A stretch of 64,000 bases of DNA from Streptomyces sp. GQFP (GCF_021545335.1 NZ_CP089312.1:4154001-4218000); one strand, 5' to 3'; shown: positions 8,942 through 19,350, counted from the stretch's first letter. The notes: generated by a model from the letters alone, not told the origin. Numbers and translations are program-made.

Positions 8942-10555
8942 TCACACCACCTCAGCCACAGCCCCCTTGGCCGCCCCGGGACGAGAACCCTCGTCCCCGT
9001 CCCCCTTCTCCGGCCCCGCCCCCTTCAACGGAACCTCCTTCACGAACACCGCCGCCACCAGCGCCGCAACCGCCACCGCAGCCCCCAGCAGGAACGCCGA
9101 GTGCGTCCCGGAAGACACCGCGTACTGGTACGCCTCCCGCGCCGCCGCCGGCAACTTCGCCAGGCTCGCCGCATCCAGCTGAGCCGACTGCTCGGTCACC
9201 TTGGACCCCAGCGCCCCAGCCCGCTCGGTCATCACTTCCTGGACGCGGCTGTTGAACAGCGCCCCCATGATCGCGACCCCGAACGACGCCCCGAGCGTCC
9301 GGAACAGCGTGGCCCCGGAGGACGCGACGCCCATGTCCTTCATCTCGACGCTGTTCTGCGCCACCAGCATGGTGATCTGCATCAGACAGCCCATACCGGC
9401 ACCCACGATCGCCATGTACACACCGGACGTGACCCGCGAGGTCCCGGTGTCCATCTGCGCGAGCAGGAACAGCCCCAGGATCATCAGCACACTGCCGACC
9501 ACCGGGAACACCTTGTACCTGCCACTGCTCGTGGTCACCCGCCCGGCGATCATCGACACGACCATCATCGCGCCGAGCATCGGAAGCAGCAGCAGCCCCG
9601 AGTTGGTCGCGGACGCACCCTGCACGGACTGCTGGTACAGCGGCAGGAACAGCACCGCCCCGAACATCACGAACCCGGTGACGAAGCCGATGACCGACAT
9701 CAGCGAGAAGTTCCGGCTGCGGAATATGTGCAGCGGCATGATCGGCTCGGCGGCCTTGGTCTGCCAGAACACGAACCCGACCAGCGAGGCGACGCCGATC
9801 CCGATCAGCTCCATGATCATGGCGGAGCCCCACGCGTACTCCGTACCGCCCCAGGTGGTCACCAGAACGATCGCCGTAATACCGACGGTCAGCAGCGCCG
9901 CACCCGGATAGTCGATCCGCGTCTGCGCCCGCTTCTTCGGCAGATGCAGCACCGCGCTGATGGCGACGAGCGCGACCACACCCAGCGGCAGGTTGATGTA
10001 GAACGACCAGCGCCAGCCCAGGTGGTCCGTCAGCGCCCCGCCGACCAGCGGTCCGCCGATCATGGCGAGCGCCATCACTCCGGCCATCATGCCCTGGTAC
10101 TTGCCACGCTCACGCGGCGGAATCAGGTCCCCGATGATCGCCATGACCCCGACCATCAGACCACCGGCGCCGAGCCCCTGCACGGCCCGGAAGCCGATCA
10201 GCTGCCCCATGTCCTGGGCCATACCGCTGAGCGCCGACCCGATCAGGAAGAGCACGATCGACGTCATGAAGACGCCCTTGCGCCCGTACATGTCACCGAG
10301 CTTGCCCCAGATCGGGGTGGAGGCGGCGGTCGCGAGCGTGTAGGCCGTCACGACCCACGACAGGTGTTCGAGCCCGCCCAGTTCACCGACGATCGTCGGC
10401 ATCGCCGTGCCGATGATCATGTTGTCCAGCATCGCGAGCATCATCGCGATCATGAGCGCGAGCAGCACCACCCGCACACTCCGCGGCTGCTTGCCCTGCC
10501 CGCCCTGACCGTCGACCCCGTCCGGCCGGTCCCCTGCTACCTGTGCGTCCGCCAT
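8942..10555 (-). CDS. MFS drug exporter, DHA2 (EmrB/QacA) family, 14 TM
   Basis: A 537-residue proton-driven multidrug exporter. About 14 hydrophobic segments are visible. The DHA2 signatures are present: LDNMIIGTAMPTI in TM1, GKLGDMYGRKGVF in loop 2-3 and the motif C-like GGPLVGGALTDHLGWRW. The ATG at 10555 has GGAG just upstream and starts a short Gly/Asp-rich cytoplasmic tail. It is divergent from a TetR regulator across a 151-bp region with two matching palindromic half-repeats, so TetR very likely represses it. The substrate cannot be told from sequence. Confidence 0.93.
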   Translation of the reverse strand: MADAQVAGDRPDGVDGQGGQGKQPRSVRVVLLALMIAMMLAMLDNMIIGTAMPTIVGELGGLEHLSWVVTAYTLATAASTPIWGKLGDMYGRKGVFMTSIVLFLIGSALSGMAQDMGQLIGFRAVQGLGAGGLMVGVMAIIGDLIPPRERGKYQGMMAGVMALAMIGGPLVGGALTDHLGWRWSFYINLPLGVVALVAISAVLHLPKKRAQTRIDYPGAALLTVGITAIVLVTTWGGTEYAWGSAMIMELIGIGVASLVGFVFWQTKAAEPIMPLHIFRSRNFSLMSVIGFVTGFVMFGAVLFLPLYQQSVQGASATNSGLLLLPMLGAMMVVSMIAGRVTTSSGRYKVFPVVGSVLMILGLFLLAQMDTGTSRVTSGVYMAIVGAGMGCLMQITMLVAQNSVEMKDMGVASSGATLFRTLGASFGVAIMGALFNSRVQEVMTERAGALGSKVTEQSAQLDAASLAKLPAAAREAYQYAVSSGTHSAFLLGAAVAVAALVAAVFVKEVPLKGAGPEKGDGDEGSRPGAAKGAVAEVV

Positions 10556-10586
10556 CGTCTCCGACCCACTCCCCCACATACTCCCG

Positions 10587-10656
10587 CTTACTTGCCGCCC
10601 GGCAAGTTGACTACACTGGGGAAGCTAGACCCGTAACTAGCCGGGCGTCAAGTAAG
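10587..10656. promoter_or_regulatory. divergent promoter with paired TetR-type operators
   Basis: A perfect 8+2+8 palindrome (ACTTGCCG cc CGGCAAGT) lies at 10590-10607. The 16-mer CTTACTTGCCGCCCGG at 10587-10602 recurs inverted at 10641-10656 with 15 of 16 matches. The pair flanks the start-to-start gap between the MFS exporter and the TetR gene. A minus-strand TTGACG / TAGCTT pair with an 18-bp spacer is a candidate promoter within it. Binding by the adjacent TetR protein is inferred. Confidence 0.7.
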
Positions 10657-10706
10657 TTTTGCCCCAAGGGCGCCCACCAGGGCATTCAGAAGCAGGAGTA
10701 CGAGCA

Positions 10707-11291
10707 ATGGACCGCACCAAGCAGCGCCGCCGCGGGGACACCCGCCAGCGCATCCAGGACGTGGCGCTCGAACTCTTCGCCGAACAGGGCTACGAGAAGA
10801 CCTCGCTGCGGGAGATCGCCGAGCGGCTCGACGTCACGAAGGCGGCGCTCTACTACCACTTCAAGACCAAGGAAGAGATCATCGTCAGCCTGTTCGAGGA
10901 CCTGACGAAGCCGATCGAGGATCTGATCGAGTGGGGCAGGCAGCAGCCGCACACCCTCGACACCAAGCAGGAGATCGTCCGCCGCTACAGCGAGGCGCTC
11001 GGCGAGGCGGTGCCGCTCTTCCGCTTCATGCAGGAGAACCAGGCGACGGTACGGGACCTGAGCATCGGCGACACGTTCAAGACGCGGATGCTCAGTATGC
11101 GGGAGATCATCATCGACCCGGACGCCGCCCTGGTCGACCAGGTCCGCTGCATCAGCGCGATGTTCACGCTGCACGCCGGGATGTTCGTCCTCCAGGACCT
11201 GGCGGGCGACGCGGACGAGAAGCGCAAGGCGGTCCTGGAGGTGGCGATCGGCCTGGTCACCCAGGCCCACGAGGGCACGGAACAGCCGTAG
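10707..11291 (+). CDS. TetR/AcrR family regulator
   Basis: This 194-residue protein has an N-terminal TetR helix-turn-helix (about residues 10-56: RIQDVALELFAEQGYEKTSLREIAERLDVTKAALYYHF, cited as separate helices). The helical ligand-binding and dimer domain follows. The ATG at 10707 is preceded by AGGAG at 10693-10697; an upstream in-frame ATG at 10659 lacks a site and lies over the operator region. It is divergent from the DHA2 exporter and very probably represses it until a substrate binds. Confidence 0.93.
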   Translation: MDRTKQRRRGDTRQRIQDVALELFAEQGYEKTSLREIAERLDVTKAALYYHFKTKEEIIVSLFEDLTKPIEDLIEWGRQQPHTLDTKQEIVRRYSEALGEAVPLFRFMQENQATVRDLSIGDTFKTRMLSMREIIIDPDAALVDQVRCISAMFTLHAGMFVLQDLAGDADEKRKAVLEVAIGLVTQAHEGTEQP

Positions 11292-11313
11292 ATCACGGCC
11301 CCTCAGGCCTCCG

Positions 11314-11889
11314 TCAGACGGTCACGCCCTTGGCCCGCAGAAACGCCACCGGGTCCACGGCGGAGCCGTAGTTCGCGGTCGTACGGATCTCGAAGTGCAG
11401 GTGCGGGCCACTGGAGTTGCCCGTGTTGCCCGACAGGGCGATGCGCTGCCCGGTGGCCACGACCTGGCCGACCTTCACGTTGATCTTCGACAGATGGGCG
11501 TACTGCGAGTACGTGCCGTTGCCGTGCTTGATGACGATGGCATTGCCGTACGCGGACCCGTCACCGGCGCCGTTGCCGCCGGCCTTGACGACGGTGCCGC
11601 CATGCGCGGCGAAGACCTTCGTACCGCTCGGCACGGCGAAGTCCTGGCCGGAGTGGGTGGACGACCACATGTTGCCGGCCTGGTTGAAGCTCGCGCTGAG
11701 CGTGTACTTCTTGACCGGGTCCACCCAGGAGGCGGCCTTCTTGGCGGCGGCCTTGACCTGGACGGCACTCGCCGTCGTACCGGTGTCGGCGGCGGCCGCG
11801 ATCCCGGCCGTGCCCAGTACGACCGAGACCCCGAGCCCTGCGGCCAGAACGGAGATGCGGGAAACACGGGCGGTGGCGCGCTGGAACAT
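11314..11889 (-). CDS. secreted M23 family metallopeptidase (LytM-like)
   Basis: This 191-residue secreted protein is predicted to cleave peptidoglycan cross-bridges. A signal peptide covers about residues 1-33, ending near AAAAD. A basic linker is followed by the M23 domain with zinc ligands in HSGQDFAVPSG (H-x3-D) and the catalytic SGPHLHFEIR (H-x-H) motif. The ATG at 11889 has GAGG about 9 nt upstream and directly precedes the signal peptide. The leader contains a short AT-rich stretch that probably holds the promoter. Expression with growth or spore germination is plausible for the family but not shown here. Confidence 0.93.
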   Translation of the reverse strand: MFQRATARVSRISVLAAGLGVSVVLGTAGIAAAADTGTTASAVQVKAAAKKAASWVDPVKKYTLSASFNQAGNMWSSTHSGQDFAVPSGTKVFAAHGGTVVKAGGNGAGDGSAYGNAIVIKHGNGTYSQYAHLSKINVKVGQVVATGQRIALSGNTGNSSGPHLHFEIRTTANYGSAVDPVAFLRAKGVTV

Positions 11890-12360
11890 CAGAACCTCAT
11901 GGGGACGGGGACAGAAAAACCACCCGGCACAGGCGACGCCGCCGGATGGGAAACCCCTTGGTACCCCCACCCCCCACCCATCCCCAAACCCCTGCTCTAC
12001 TGCACAAGGTAGTAGTTACCCATAAATTTACCTACTTATTGACAAAGCAACCCAAGCCACCACACCACGCAAACCATCCCTCACCCACCCTGTCACCCAC
12101 TATTCACCCTAGTAACGGACATTTCGCCTGTGCATCATGTCACCGGCCGCGAGGTCCGAAGACGCGTCACTGTGACGCGCACAACGGGACCTGCGCCACC
12201 CCGATCCCAGGCCGAACAAACCCCCTCCGACTACTGGCATCCCGCCGCTACCCGTGAGTAATGTTCCCTTCCCGCCCGCGCCACTCACTCCCGCAAGCAT
12301 GCCCCTGACATCTGCAGGCCCTGGCACCGCACGGACCTACGTGAGAGGACCCCGATCCCG
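11890..12360. other. 471-bp intergenic region between divergent secreted-protein genes
   Basis: No convincing gene is present. The part near 12015-12055 is unusually AT-rich for this chromosome, with TTGTCA on the minus strand as a candidate -35 element for the M23 peptidase. The inverted repeat CTACT-n9-AGTAG lies at 11998-12016. I looked for a c-di-AMP (ydaO) riboswitch because disA is nearby and saw no convincing match. An AGAGGA ribosome site at about 12343 serves the downstream phosphatase. Confidence 0.6.
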
Positions 12361-12996
12361 ATGACAAGAGGCTCCTGGACGCCCTGGACCCGCCGAATCG
12401 GCCTGACCGCGGTCGCAGCGGTCGCCGCGGTGACCCTGGTCGGCCCCGGTACCGCCCAGGCCGCGACCACCGCGTCCACCACGTCCGTGTCGGCCGCCGC
12501 GGACGTCGACTACGCCACCTGGCAGGCGGACTGCCAGGCCGTGATGGACCAGGCACTGCCCTACCTGCAGCAGCGCATCGCCGCCGCCTCCACGGGCGAG
12601 AAGCCGGCGATCGTCTTCGACATCGACAACACCACCCTGGAGACCGACTTCGGCTTCAGCTACCCGTCGCCTGCCAACGCGCCCGTGCTGAAGGTGGCCC
12701 AGTACGCCCAGGACCACGGCGTCGCCCTCTTCTTCGTCAGCGCGCGCCCGGACATCATCAAGCCCCTGACGCAGTACAACCTCACGTACGTCGGGTACGA
12801 CGTCAGCGGGCTGTACGTCCGCAATCTGATCGACCTCTTCAGGAACGTGGCCGACTACAAGACCGCGCAGCGCGTCGACATCGAGTCGAAGGGCTACACG
12901 ATCATCGCCAACATCGGCAACAGCGCCACCGACCTCTCGGGCGGCCACGCCGAGAAGACGTACAAGCTGCCGGACTACGACGGCCAGCTGTCGTAG
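12361..12996 (+). CDS. secreted HAD-superfamily acid phosphatase (class B-like, subfamily IIIB)
   Basis: This 211-residue phosphohydrolase has a twin-Arg-free Sec signal peptide (about residues 1-34, ending near TAQAA). Motif I is FDIDNTTLETD (nucleophile Asp and acid/base Asp), motif II is in FFVSARPD, and a late acidic motif lies near NIGNSATDLSGG. The fold matches plant vegetative storage/class B acid phosphatases, so an extracellular phosphate-scavenging role is likely. It ends at a strong stem-loop shared with clpC. Confidence 0.9.
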   Translation: MTRGSWTPWTRRIGLTAVAAVAAVTLVGPGTAQAATTASTTSVSAAADVDYATWQADCQAVMDQALPYLQQRIAAASTGEKPAIVFDIDNTTLETDFGFSYPSPANAPVLKVAQYAQDHGVALFFVSARPDIIKPLTQYNLTYVGYDVSGLYVRNLIDLFRNVADYKTAQRVDIESKGYTIIANIGNSATDLSGGHAEKTYKLPDYDGQLS

Positions 12997-13025
12997 GCGA
13001 CCCCGTCGGGCCCCATCGGGCATGC

Positions 13026-13059
13026 GAAAGGGGCCGGTGCGAAAGCACCGGCCCCTTTC
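13026..13059. terminator. bidirectional terminator between phosphatase and clpC
   Basis: A perfect 15-bp stem (GAAAGGGGCCGGTGC, loop GAAA, then its complement) lies 30 nt past the phosphatase stop and 18 nt past the clpC stop. Transcribed from either strand, it forms a GNRA-type capped hairpin. Confidence 0.9.
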
Positions 13060-13076
13060 TGACGCAGCCGTGAGGC

Positions 13077-15602
<2,526 letters not shown>

Positions 15603-16042
15603 CGTTAATCGCTCCTCAGAGCGGTCAGGCAGTAAGGGGACGCTCCCCTCCCTGTCCTTCCGCAGCTTAGTCCCGCAAGCGGGGACCGCTCATTCCAACT
15701 GCCGACACCGGACCGAGAACCAACACAGCCTCCTGACCCTGAACGCCGACATATGCTCCAACCCGATCGTGCGAGACGATGTTCCCGCAGGCCAGGCAGT
15801 TACCCTCACTATCAGTACGCCGATGGCGAACGTGAGACGGCCTTTTCTGCGTGTCGCCCCCTCCCACTAGGGATGTCTTACCCGTACGGACCGACACTCC
15901 ATGCCGGATGCACCGGTTCCCTCCGCTACGGGCGAACAACCTTGCGCCGCCGAACCGCTCCGCGCATCCCTGAAATCGGAACTCCGCGCGCCCGCAAGGG
16001 CACCCAGCGTAACTCGCGGCCCTTCGCGGTGGTTGGCTTCGC
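15603..16042. other. 440-bp upstream region of clpC
   Basis: This stretch lies between the clpC start and the plus-strand prim-pol-like gene. It contains the ClgR-type operator (15814-15831), a minus-strand -10-like TGATAGT near 15800, and the hairpins AGGGGACGCTCCCCT and CCCGCAAGCGGG close to clpC. A minus-strand reading frame of about 66 codons ending at 15667 contains a CLACG motif. It has poor third-position GC and overlaps the promoter, so I do not call it a gene. Confidence 0.6.
15814..15831. promoter_or_regulatory. ClgR-type operator upstream of clpC
   Basis: The sequence AGTACGCCGATGGCGAAC matches the published actinobacterial ClgR consensus WNNWCGCYNANRGCGWWS at every position, as I recall that consensus. 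It lies about 212 bp upstream of clpC, just before a TGATAGT -10-like element, as expected for an activator site. Confidence 0.8.
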
Positions 16043-16702
16043 ATGGTTCCCACTGTCCCCCTTCCTCGCCGCCCTCTCGACCCGGGCGACACCACGAGCG
16101 ATGTCCTGCACTGGTACGAGAACGAACTGGGGTGGGCGACAGTGCCCGGTTCCGGATCCGGGGGCCTTCCGGTACGGCTGGTCGTGGGCCGGAGCTTCGA
16201 CGTGCTCGACGTACCGGCCGAGGCGGGATTCGCGGCGCTGCGGCACCGGGGCCAGGTGCGGGCGCCGGCTTCCCCGGTGGTCCTGCACGGGGACCGGATG
16301 CTGCTGCTGGTGGCCGCGGGCAGCGCGGACGAGTTGCCGGGGCTGCTGGACTGGCTGGAGTGGGGCGGGCTCGTACCGGACCTGAGGGCGATCGGCGTGG
16401 GCGGCCACATCGAGGCTCCCTTGCCGCCGAGACCGCCCGGGCCGCCCGGTTCCCCCGTCCCGTCGGGCAGCTCTCCCGGCGCTCAGGGCATCACCCAGGG
16501 CCGGACAAATCCGCAGGGGGCCGCTGTCTGGCTGCGGCCCCCTGAAACAGGGTGCGGGACGGCGGTCCCGCTGCCGACGATGTCGGCCCTGGGGGGCGTC
16601 GGAGGCGCCCCCGATCTCGTACGGCTGGTGGACACGCTGGCGACACAGTGCCATCGCGTCCGACTGCGGCGCGCGTGCGCTCAGCCGTTGGCCTTCTCGT
16701 AA
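16043..16702 (+). CDS. prim-pol-like domain protein (function unknown)
   Basis: This 219-residue protein resembles the C-terminal half of the small "bifunctional DNA primase/polymerase"-like proteins common in Streptomyces. The recognisable elements are GRSFDVLDVPAEAGF, DRMLLLVAAGSADELPGLL and IGVGGHIEAPLPP, ending in a WLRPPE strand. The N-terminal cysteine-rich part of longer relatives is missing and no complete polymerase active site is evident, so it may be a binding rather than catalytic protein. The start is uncertain because no strong ribosome site precedes 16043. Its last 22 nt overlap the 3' end of lsr2 on the other strand. Confidence 0.72.
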   Translation: MVPTVPLPRRPLDPGDTTSDVLHWYENELGWATVPGSGSGGLPVRLVVGRSFDVLDVPAEAGFAALRHRGQVRAPASPVVLHGDRMLLLVAAGSADELPGLLDWLEWGGLVPDLRAIGVGGHIEAPLPPRPPGPPGSPVPSGSSPGAQGITQGRTNPQGAAVWLRPPETGCGTAVPLPTMSALGGVGGAPDLVRLVDTLATQCHRVRLRRACAQPLAFS

Positions 16703-17016
16703 GCCTCACGAATGGACGCGGGAACACGGCCACGGTCGTTGACCTCGTAACCGTTCTCCTTCGCCCAAGCACGGATCTGCGCGGTGTCCTGGCTGCCGCC
16801 GGAAGCGACACGCGCCTTTCCACGCCCACCCGAAGCACGGCCTCCAGTACGGCGGCCGCCCTTGACGTAGGGCTCGAGAAGACCACGAAGCTTGTCAGCA
16901 TTGGCAGTCGTGAGATCGATCTCGAACGTCTTGCCGTCCAACGCGAACGTCACGGTCTCGTCCGCCTCGCCGCCGTCGAGGTCGTCGACAAGAAGGACCT
17001 GAACCTTCTGTGCCAC
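16681..17016 (-). CDS. lsr2: nucleoid-associated protein Lsr2
   Basis: This 111-residue xenogeneic silencer bridges AT-rich DNA. The N-terminal dimerisation domain (about 1-60, KVQVLLVDDLDGGEADETV, FALDGKTFEIDL) is followed by a basic Gly/Arg linker. The C-terminal DNA-binding domain (about 75-111) has its minor-groove AT-hook-like RGR motif in VNDRGRVPASIREAY. The GTG at 17016 has AGGAAA upstream and gives the exact family length; longer frames are not conserved. The promoter has a striking palindrome next to the -10 element (17090-17105). Confidence 0.97.
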   Translation of the reverse strand: MAQKVQVLLVDDLDGGEADETVTFALDGKTFEIDLTTANADKLRGLLEPYVKGGRRTGGRASGGRGKARVASGGSQDTAQIRAWAKENGYEVNDRGRVPASIREAYEKANG

Positions 17017-17083
17017 CGGATTTCCTTTCATCGATAACGTGGGAGCCGATGCCCACGGCGTGCGCCGCTGTTTCGCATCCCCT

Positions 17084-17105
17084 GTTATATGCAGTACTGC
17101 AGTAC
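17084..17105 (-). promoter_or_regulatory. lsr2 promoter with overlapping palindromic operator
   Basis: Read on the minus strand, TATAAC at 17084-17089 is a strong -10 about 70 nt before the GTG. Directly upstream lie two overlapping perfect palindromes, TGCAGTACTGCA (plus-strand 17090-17101) and GTACTGCAGTAC (17094-17105). They occupy the space between the -10 and a weak TTCCGA -35 with a 17-bp spacer. A repressor bound there would block transcription. Confidence 0.65.
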
Positions 17106-17232
17106 GTCGGAAAGCAAACCGCTTTTGCCGGAAAAACACAAACCCCCGGGAGAGACCGACGGCCCTTCCCCCGACCGGAAACGTACGCGTTTCGGACATA
17201 GGGAACCTGGGCAGGCGGCTCACAGGAATTGC

Positions 17233-17260
17233 CGATGCCCGATCACCGATGCCCGATCAC
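17233..17260. repeat. 14-bp tandem duplication at a gene end
   Basis: CGATGCCCGATCAC is present twice, head to tail and identical. The second copy overlaps the stop codon of the GNAT gene. It is probably a simple slippage duplication. Confidence 0.7.
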
Positions 17261-17790
17261 AGATGCAGAAGCATCCGACTGTTGCCCAAGGTGTTCGGTT
17301 TCACCCGTTCGAGACCGAGGAACTCCGCGACGCCCTCGTCATAGGAACGCAGTAGCTCGGCGTAGACATCAGTGTCAACAGGCGTCTCACCGATCTCCAC
17401 GAAGCCGTGCTTCCCGAAGAAGTCCACTTCGAAGGTCAGACAGAAAACGCGTCGAACGCCGAGCCAGCGGGCGGTCTGCAGCAACTTCTCCAGCAACTGA
17501 TGCCCGACACCGGAACCCTTCAGGTCCGGGTTCACCGCGAGAGTACGGACTTCGGCGAGGTCTTCCCACATCACATGGAGTGCGCCGCACCCCACGACCT
17601 CGCCGTTGTCGTCGCGTTCCGCGACCCAGAACTCCTGGATGTCCTCGTAAAGCGTCACCGTCGCTTTGTCGAGCAGGATACGGCCCCGGACGAACGAGTC
17701 AAGGAGTCCGCGTACGGCCTGGACATCGCTGGTCCTGGCCCGCCGGACGGTGATGGCTTTCGCTGTGACTTCGGGACGCATCGCTGACAT
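17257..17790 (-). CDS. amino-acid N-acetyltransferase (GNAT, ArgA-like)
   Basis: This 177-residue single-domain GNAT enzyme has the acetyl-CoA loop in VNPDLKGSGVGHQLLEKLL (R/Q-x-x-G-x-G/A type) and the conserved FEVDFFGKHGF near the C-terminus. That pattern matches stand-alone actinobacterial N-acetylglutamate synthases (ArgA-type), so arginine biosynthesis is the best guess. It is not in an arg operon here. It starts 9 nt after the BlaI-type gene and is probably co-transcribed with it. A second ATG three codons in (17781) is an alternative start. Confidence 0.85.
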   Translation of the reverse strand: MSAMRPEVTAKAITVRRARTSDVQAVRGLLDSFVRGRILLDKATVTLYEDIQEFWVAERDDNGEVVGCGALHVMWEDLAEVRTLAVNPDLKGSGVGHQLLEKLLQTARWLGVRRVFCLTFEVDFFGKHGFVEIGETPVDTDVYAELLRSYDEGVAEFLGLERVKPNTLGNSRMLLHL

Positions 17791-17799
17791 GAGCGGACG

Positions 17800-18273
17800 C
17801 TATCGCCCTGTGGGCCCCTCGGCCGAGGCGGGGTTCTCGTAGGCGGGCTTCTCGCCGGCGGTATGTTCCGCGGCTTCCGACTGCCCGTGCTGTTCGACCT
17901 GTTCCGCCTGTTCCGGCCCTTGGGCGATGCGAACGGCATCCCTGAGGGCCAGCCGCTGTTCTTCGCTCATCATGCCGAAGAAGGCGACGAGAGCGGCGGC
18001 GGGGTTGTCGCTCTGCGACCACGCGTCGTTCATCAGGGCGGCCGCGTAGGCGGCTCTGGTGGAGACCGCCTCATATCGATAGGCCCGGCCTTCCGCCTCG
18101 CGACGGACCCAGCCCTTCTGATGGAGATTGTCCAAAACGGTCATCACCGTGGTGTACGCGATGGACCGTTCCTGCTGAAGGTCTTCCAGGACTTCTCGAA
18201 CGGTGACCGGGCGGTTCCACTTCCACACCCGCGTCATGACCGCGTCTTCGAGTTCTCCCAATGGGCGAGGCAC
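17800..18273 (-). CDS. BlaI/MecI/CopY family transcriptional repressor
   Basis: This 157-residue protein has the winged-helix domain typical of BlaI repressors (about 1-75): LGELEDAVMTRVW, the recognition region SIAYTTVMTVLDNLHQKGWV and the wing with Arg/Tyr. The C-terminal 40 residues are Glu/Gln/Ala-rich. BlaI partners are normally BlaR/M56 membrane proteases, and none is adjacent, so the inactivation signal is unknown. It starts at a GTG without a strong ribosome site. It is upstream of the GNAT gene in the same direction. Confidence 0.88.
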   Translation of the reverse strand: MPRPLGELEDAVMTRVWKWNRPVTVREVLEDLQQERSIAYTTVMTVLDNLHQKGWVRREAEGRAYRYEAVSTRAAYAAALMNDAWSQSDNPAAALVAFFGMMSEEQRLALRDAVRIAQGPEQAEQVEQHGQSEAAEHTAGEKPAYENPASAEGPTGR

Positions 18274-18339
18274 AACTCAGCACAGTAGTGGGAGAAAGGG
18301 TGAATAGCGCGAAGGACGTGCGCTTACCTGCTCAAACCC

Positions 18340-18522
18340 TTACAAGGTGGTGTGATCCTGTCCGGCCTGCCGGGTCTGCTCGGCCCTGGCGAGGGTGGCG
18401 TCCACGACGGCGTCCTCCTTGGCCTTGTTGGCACCGCCCTGACTCTTCACCATCGTCACGATCACACCGATGAAGAGCGCGGCCATCACTACCGGGGGCA
18501 CGAGCGCGGAGACGTAGTCCAT
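18340..18522 (-). CDS. small single-pass membrane protein
   Basis: This 60-residue protein has one hydrophobic helix (about residues 5-27, VSALVPPVVMAALFIGVIV) and a charged, Ala/Glu-rich cytoplasmic-type tail. Function is unknown. The ATG at 18522 gives an intact TM segment right at the N-terminus. A strong stem-loop immediately upstream (18550-18574) separates it from the preceding gene. Small proteins of this kind are conserved at this locus in Streptomyces, as far as I recall. Confidence 0.75.
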   Translation of the reverse strand: MDYVSALVPPVVMAALFIGVIVTMVKSQGGANKAKEDAVVDATLARAEQTRQAGQDHTTL

Positions 18523-18549
18523 GCGACCAGAGTAGCCAGGGCAGCCGAA

Positions 18550-18574
18550 AGGCCCGGGCGGGGGGCCCGGGCCT
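18550..18574 (-). terminator. stem-loop after the 219-aa hypothetical gene
   Basis: AGGCCCGGGC and its perfect complement enclose a G5 loop. It begins 24 nt downstream of the stop at 18598 on the minus strand. Confidence 0.75.
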
Positions 18575-18597
18575 CTGTGGGTCGTACTCCGTTCAAC

Positions 18598-19257
18598 TCA
18601 CCCCGCGGCGAGCTGTTGCGGGGGATTCGCGGGCGGGGTCGGCTTGCGGCGCGGGAAGACCTCACCAGGGGTGGGGATGGGACGCCCGGGCTTGGGGGCG
18701 TCGGGCGCGGGCCGGGGCGCCGGGGCGGGACGCTCGCCCGGCTTCTTCTCGCCGGGCTTCCTGCCGGGATCCTGGGCGGCGAGACCGCCGGGCAGGGCCA
18801 GGAGCCGGGTACGGGAGGCGGGCACCGTCGGCGTGACGGGCGCCCGGCCGGACACCCTGGCGCCGAGCCGGGCCCGTACGTTCCGTTCCGCGTGCCGCAG
18901 ACAGCGGTCCAGGAGGGCGGCGGCGACCGGGTTGCCCCGCAGGGCCCGGAGGGCGGCGAGGTCGTCCGGGGCCGGGCGGTACCCGGCGCCCAGGGCCTCC
19001 TCCAGGAGCGTGAGGTAGCCGGCGGCGGTGCCGGGGAGGGCGGCGCGGTAGCGGGCGAGGTCCGCCACGAGGAAGGCGCGCAGCCTGGCTCCCTCACGCG
19101 CCGCCTCGTCGACGGACTCGGCAAGCCGGAGACAGTCCTGGACGTCCTCCGCGGAGGCGGGGCCGGGGTGGAGGGCGAGGGCGAGAGCACGGCGGAGCAC
19201 ACGCAGCTCCTCCGCACCGAACGCCATGCCGCCGCGAGATCCGAATGGCGTGGGCAT
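18598..19257 (-). CDS. hypothetical helical protein with Pro-rich tail
   Basis: Function unknown. The 219-residue protein has an alpha-helical N-terminal part (about 10-115, rich in Leu/Ala/Arg, such as ELRVLRRALALAL and LRAFLVADLARY). The tail is basic and Pro/Lys/Arg-rich (about 140-219, KPGEKKPGERPAP). No membrane segment or signal peptide is seen. The helical part starts right after MAFGAEE. The ATG at 19257 (MPTPFGSRGG) and the ATG at 19227 (MAFG) are both possible starts. Inverted repeat copy C separates it from coaX upstream. Confidence 0.72.
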   Translation of the reverse strand: MPTPFGSRGGMAFGAEELRVLRRALALALHPGPASAEDVQDCLRLAESVDEAAREGARLRAFLVADLARYRAALPGTAAGYLTLLEEALGAGYRPAPDDLAALRALRGNPVAAALLDRCLRHAERNVRARLGARVSGRAPVTPTVPASRTRLLALPGGLAAQDPGRKPGEKKPGERPAPAPRPAPDAPKPGRPIPTPGEVFPRRKPTPPANPPQQLAAG

Positions 19258-19350
19258 GCGGCGACGATACGCGCTAATCAGACAAACTCGGCATTGCGGA
19301 GGGGGTGTGGCGCAGGAAGCCACCCGGGTGGCCGCGCGCAGGCATTGTGT

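Noticed and set aside
11890..12120. Possible c-di-AMP (ydaO) riboswitch in front of the M23 peptidase
   Set aside because: The gene is a wall hydrolase and disA is nearby, but the conserved ydaO blocks (GGGGAACC and GGGGTGAA in the right order) are not present, and the leader looks too short.
15667..15865. Possible small minus-strand gene with a CLACG motif upstream of clpC
   Set aside because: Its third-position GC is low, it overlaps the ClgR site and promoter, and no ribosome site is seen. It was kept as a note in the intergenic entry.
18274..18340. BlaI-type operator (TACTACA-like) upstream of the BlaI-family gene
   Set aside because: Only a half-site like CAGTAGTG is visible and no matching second half is at the right distance.
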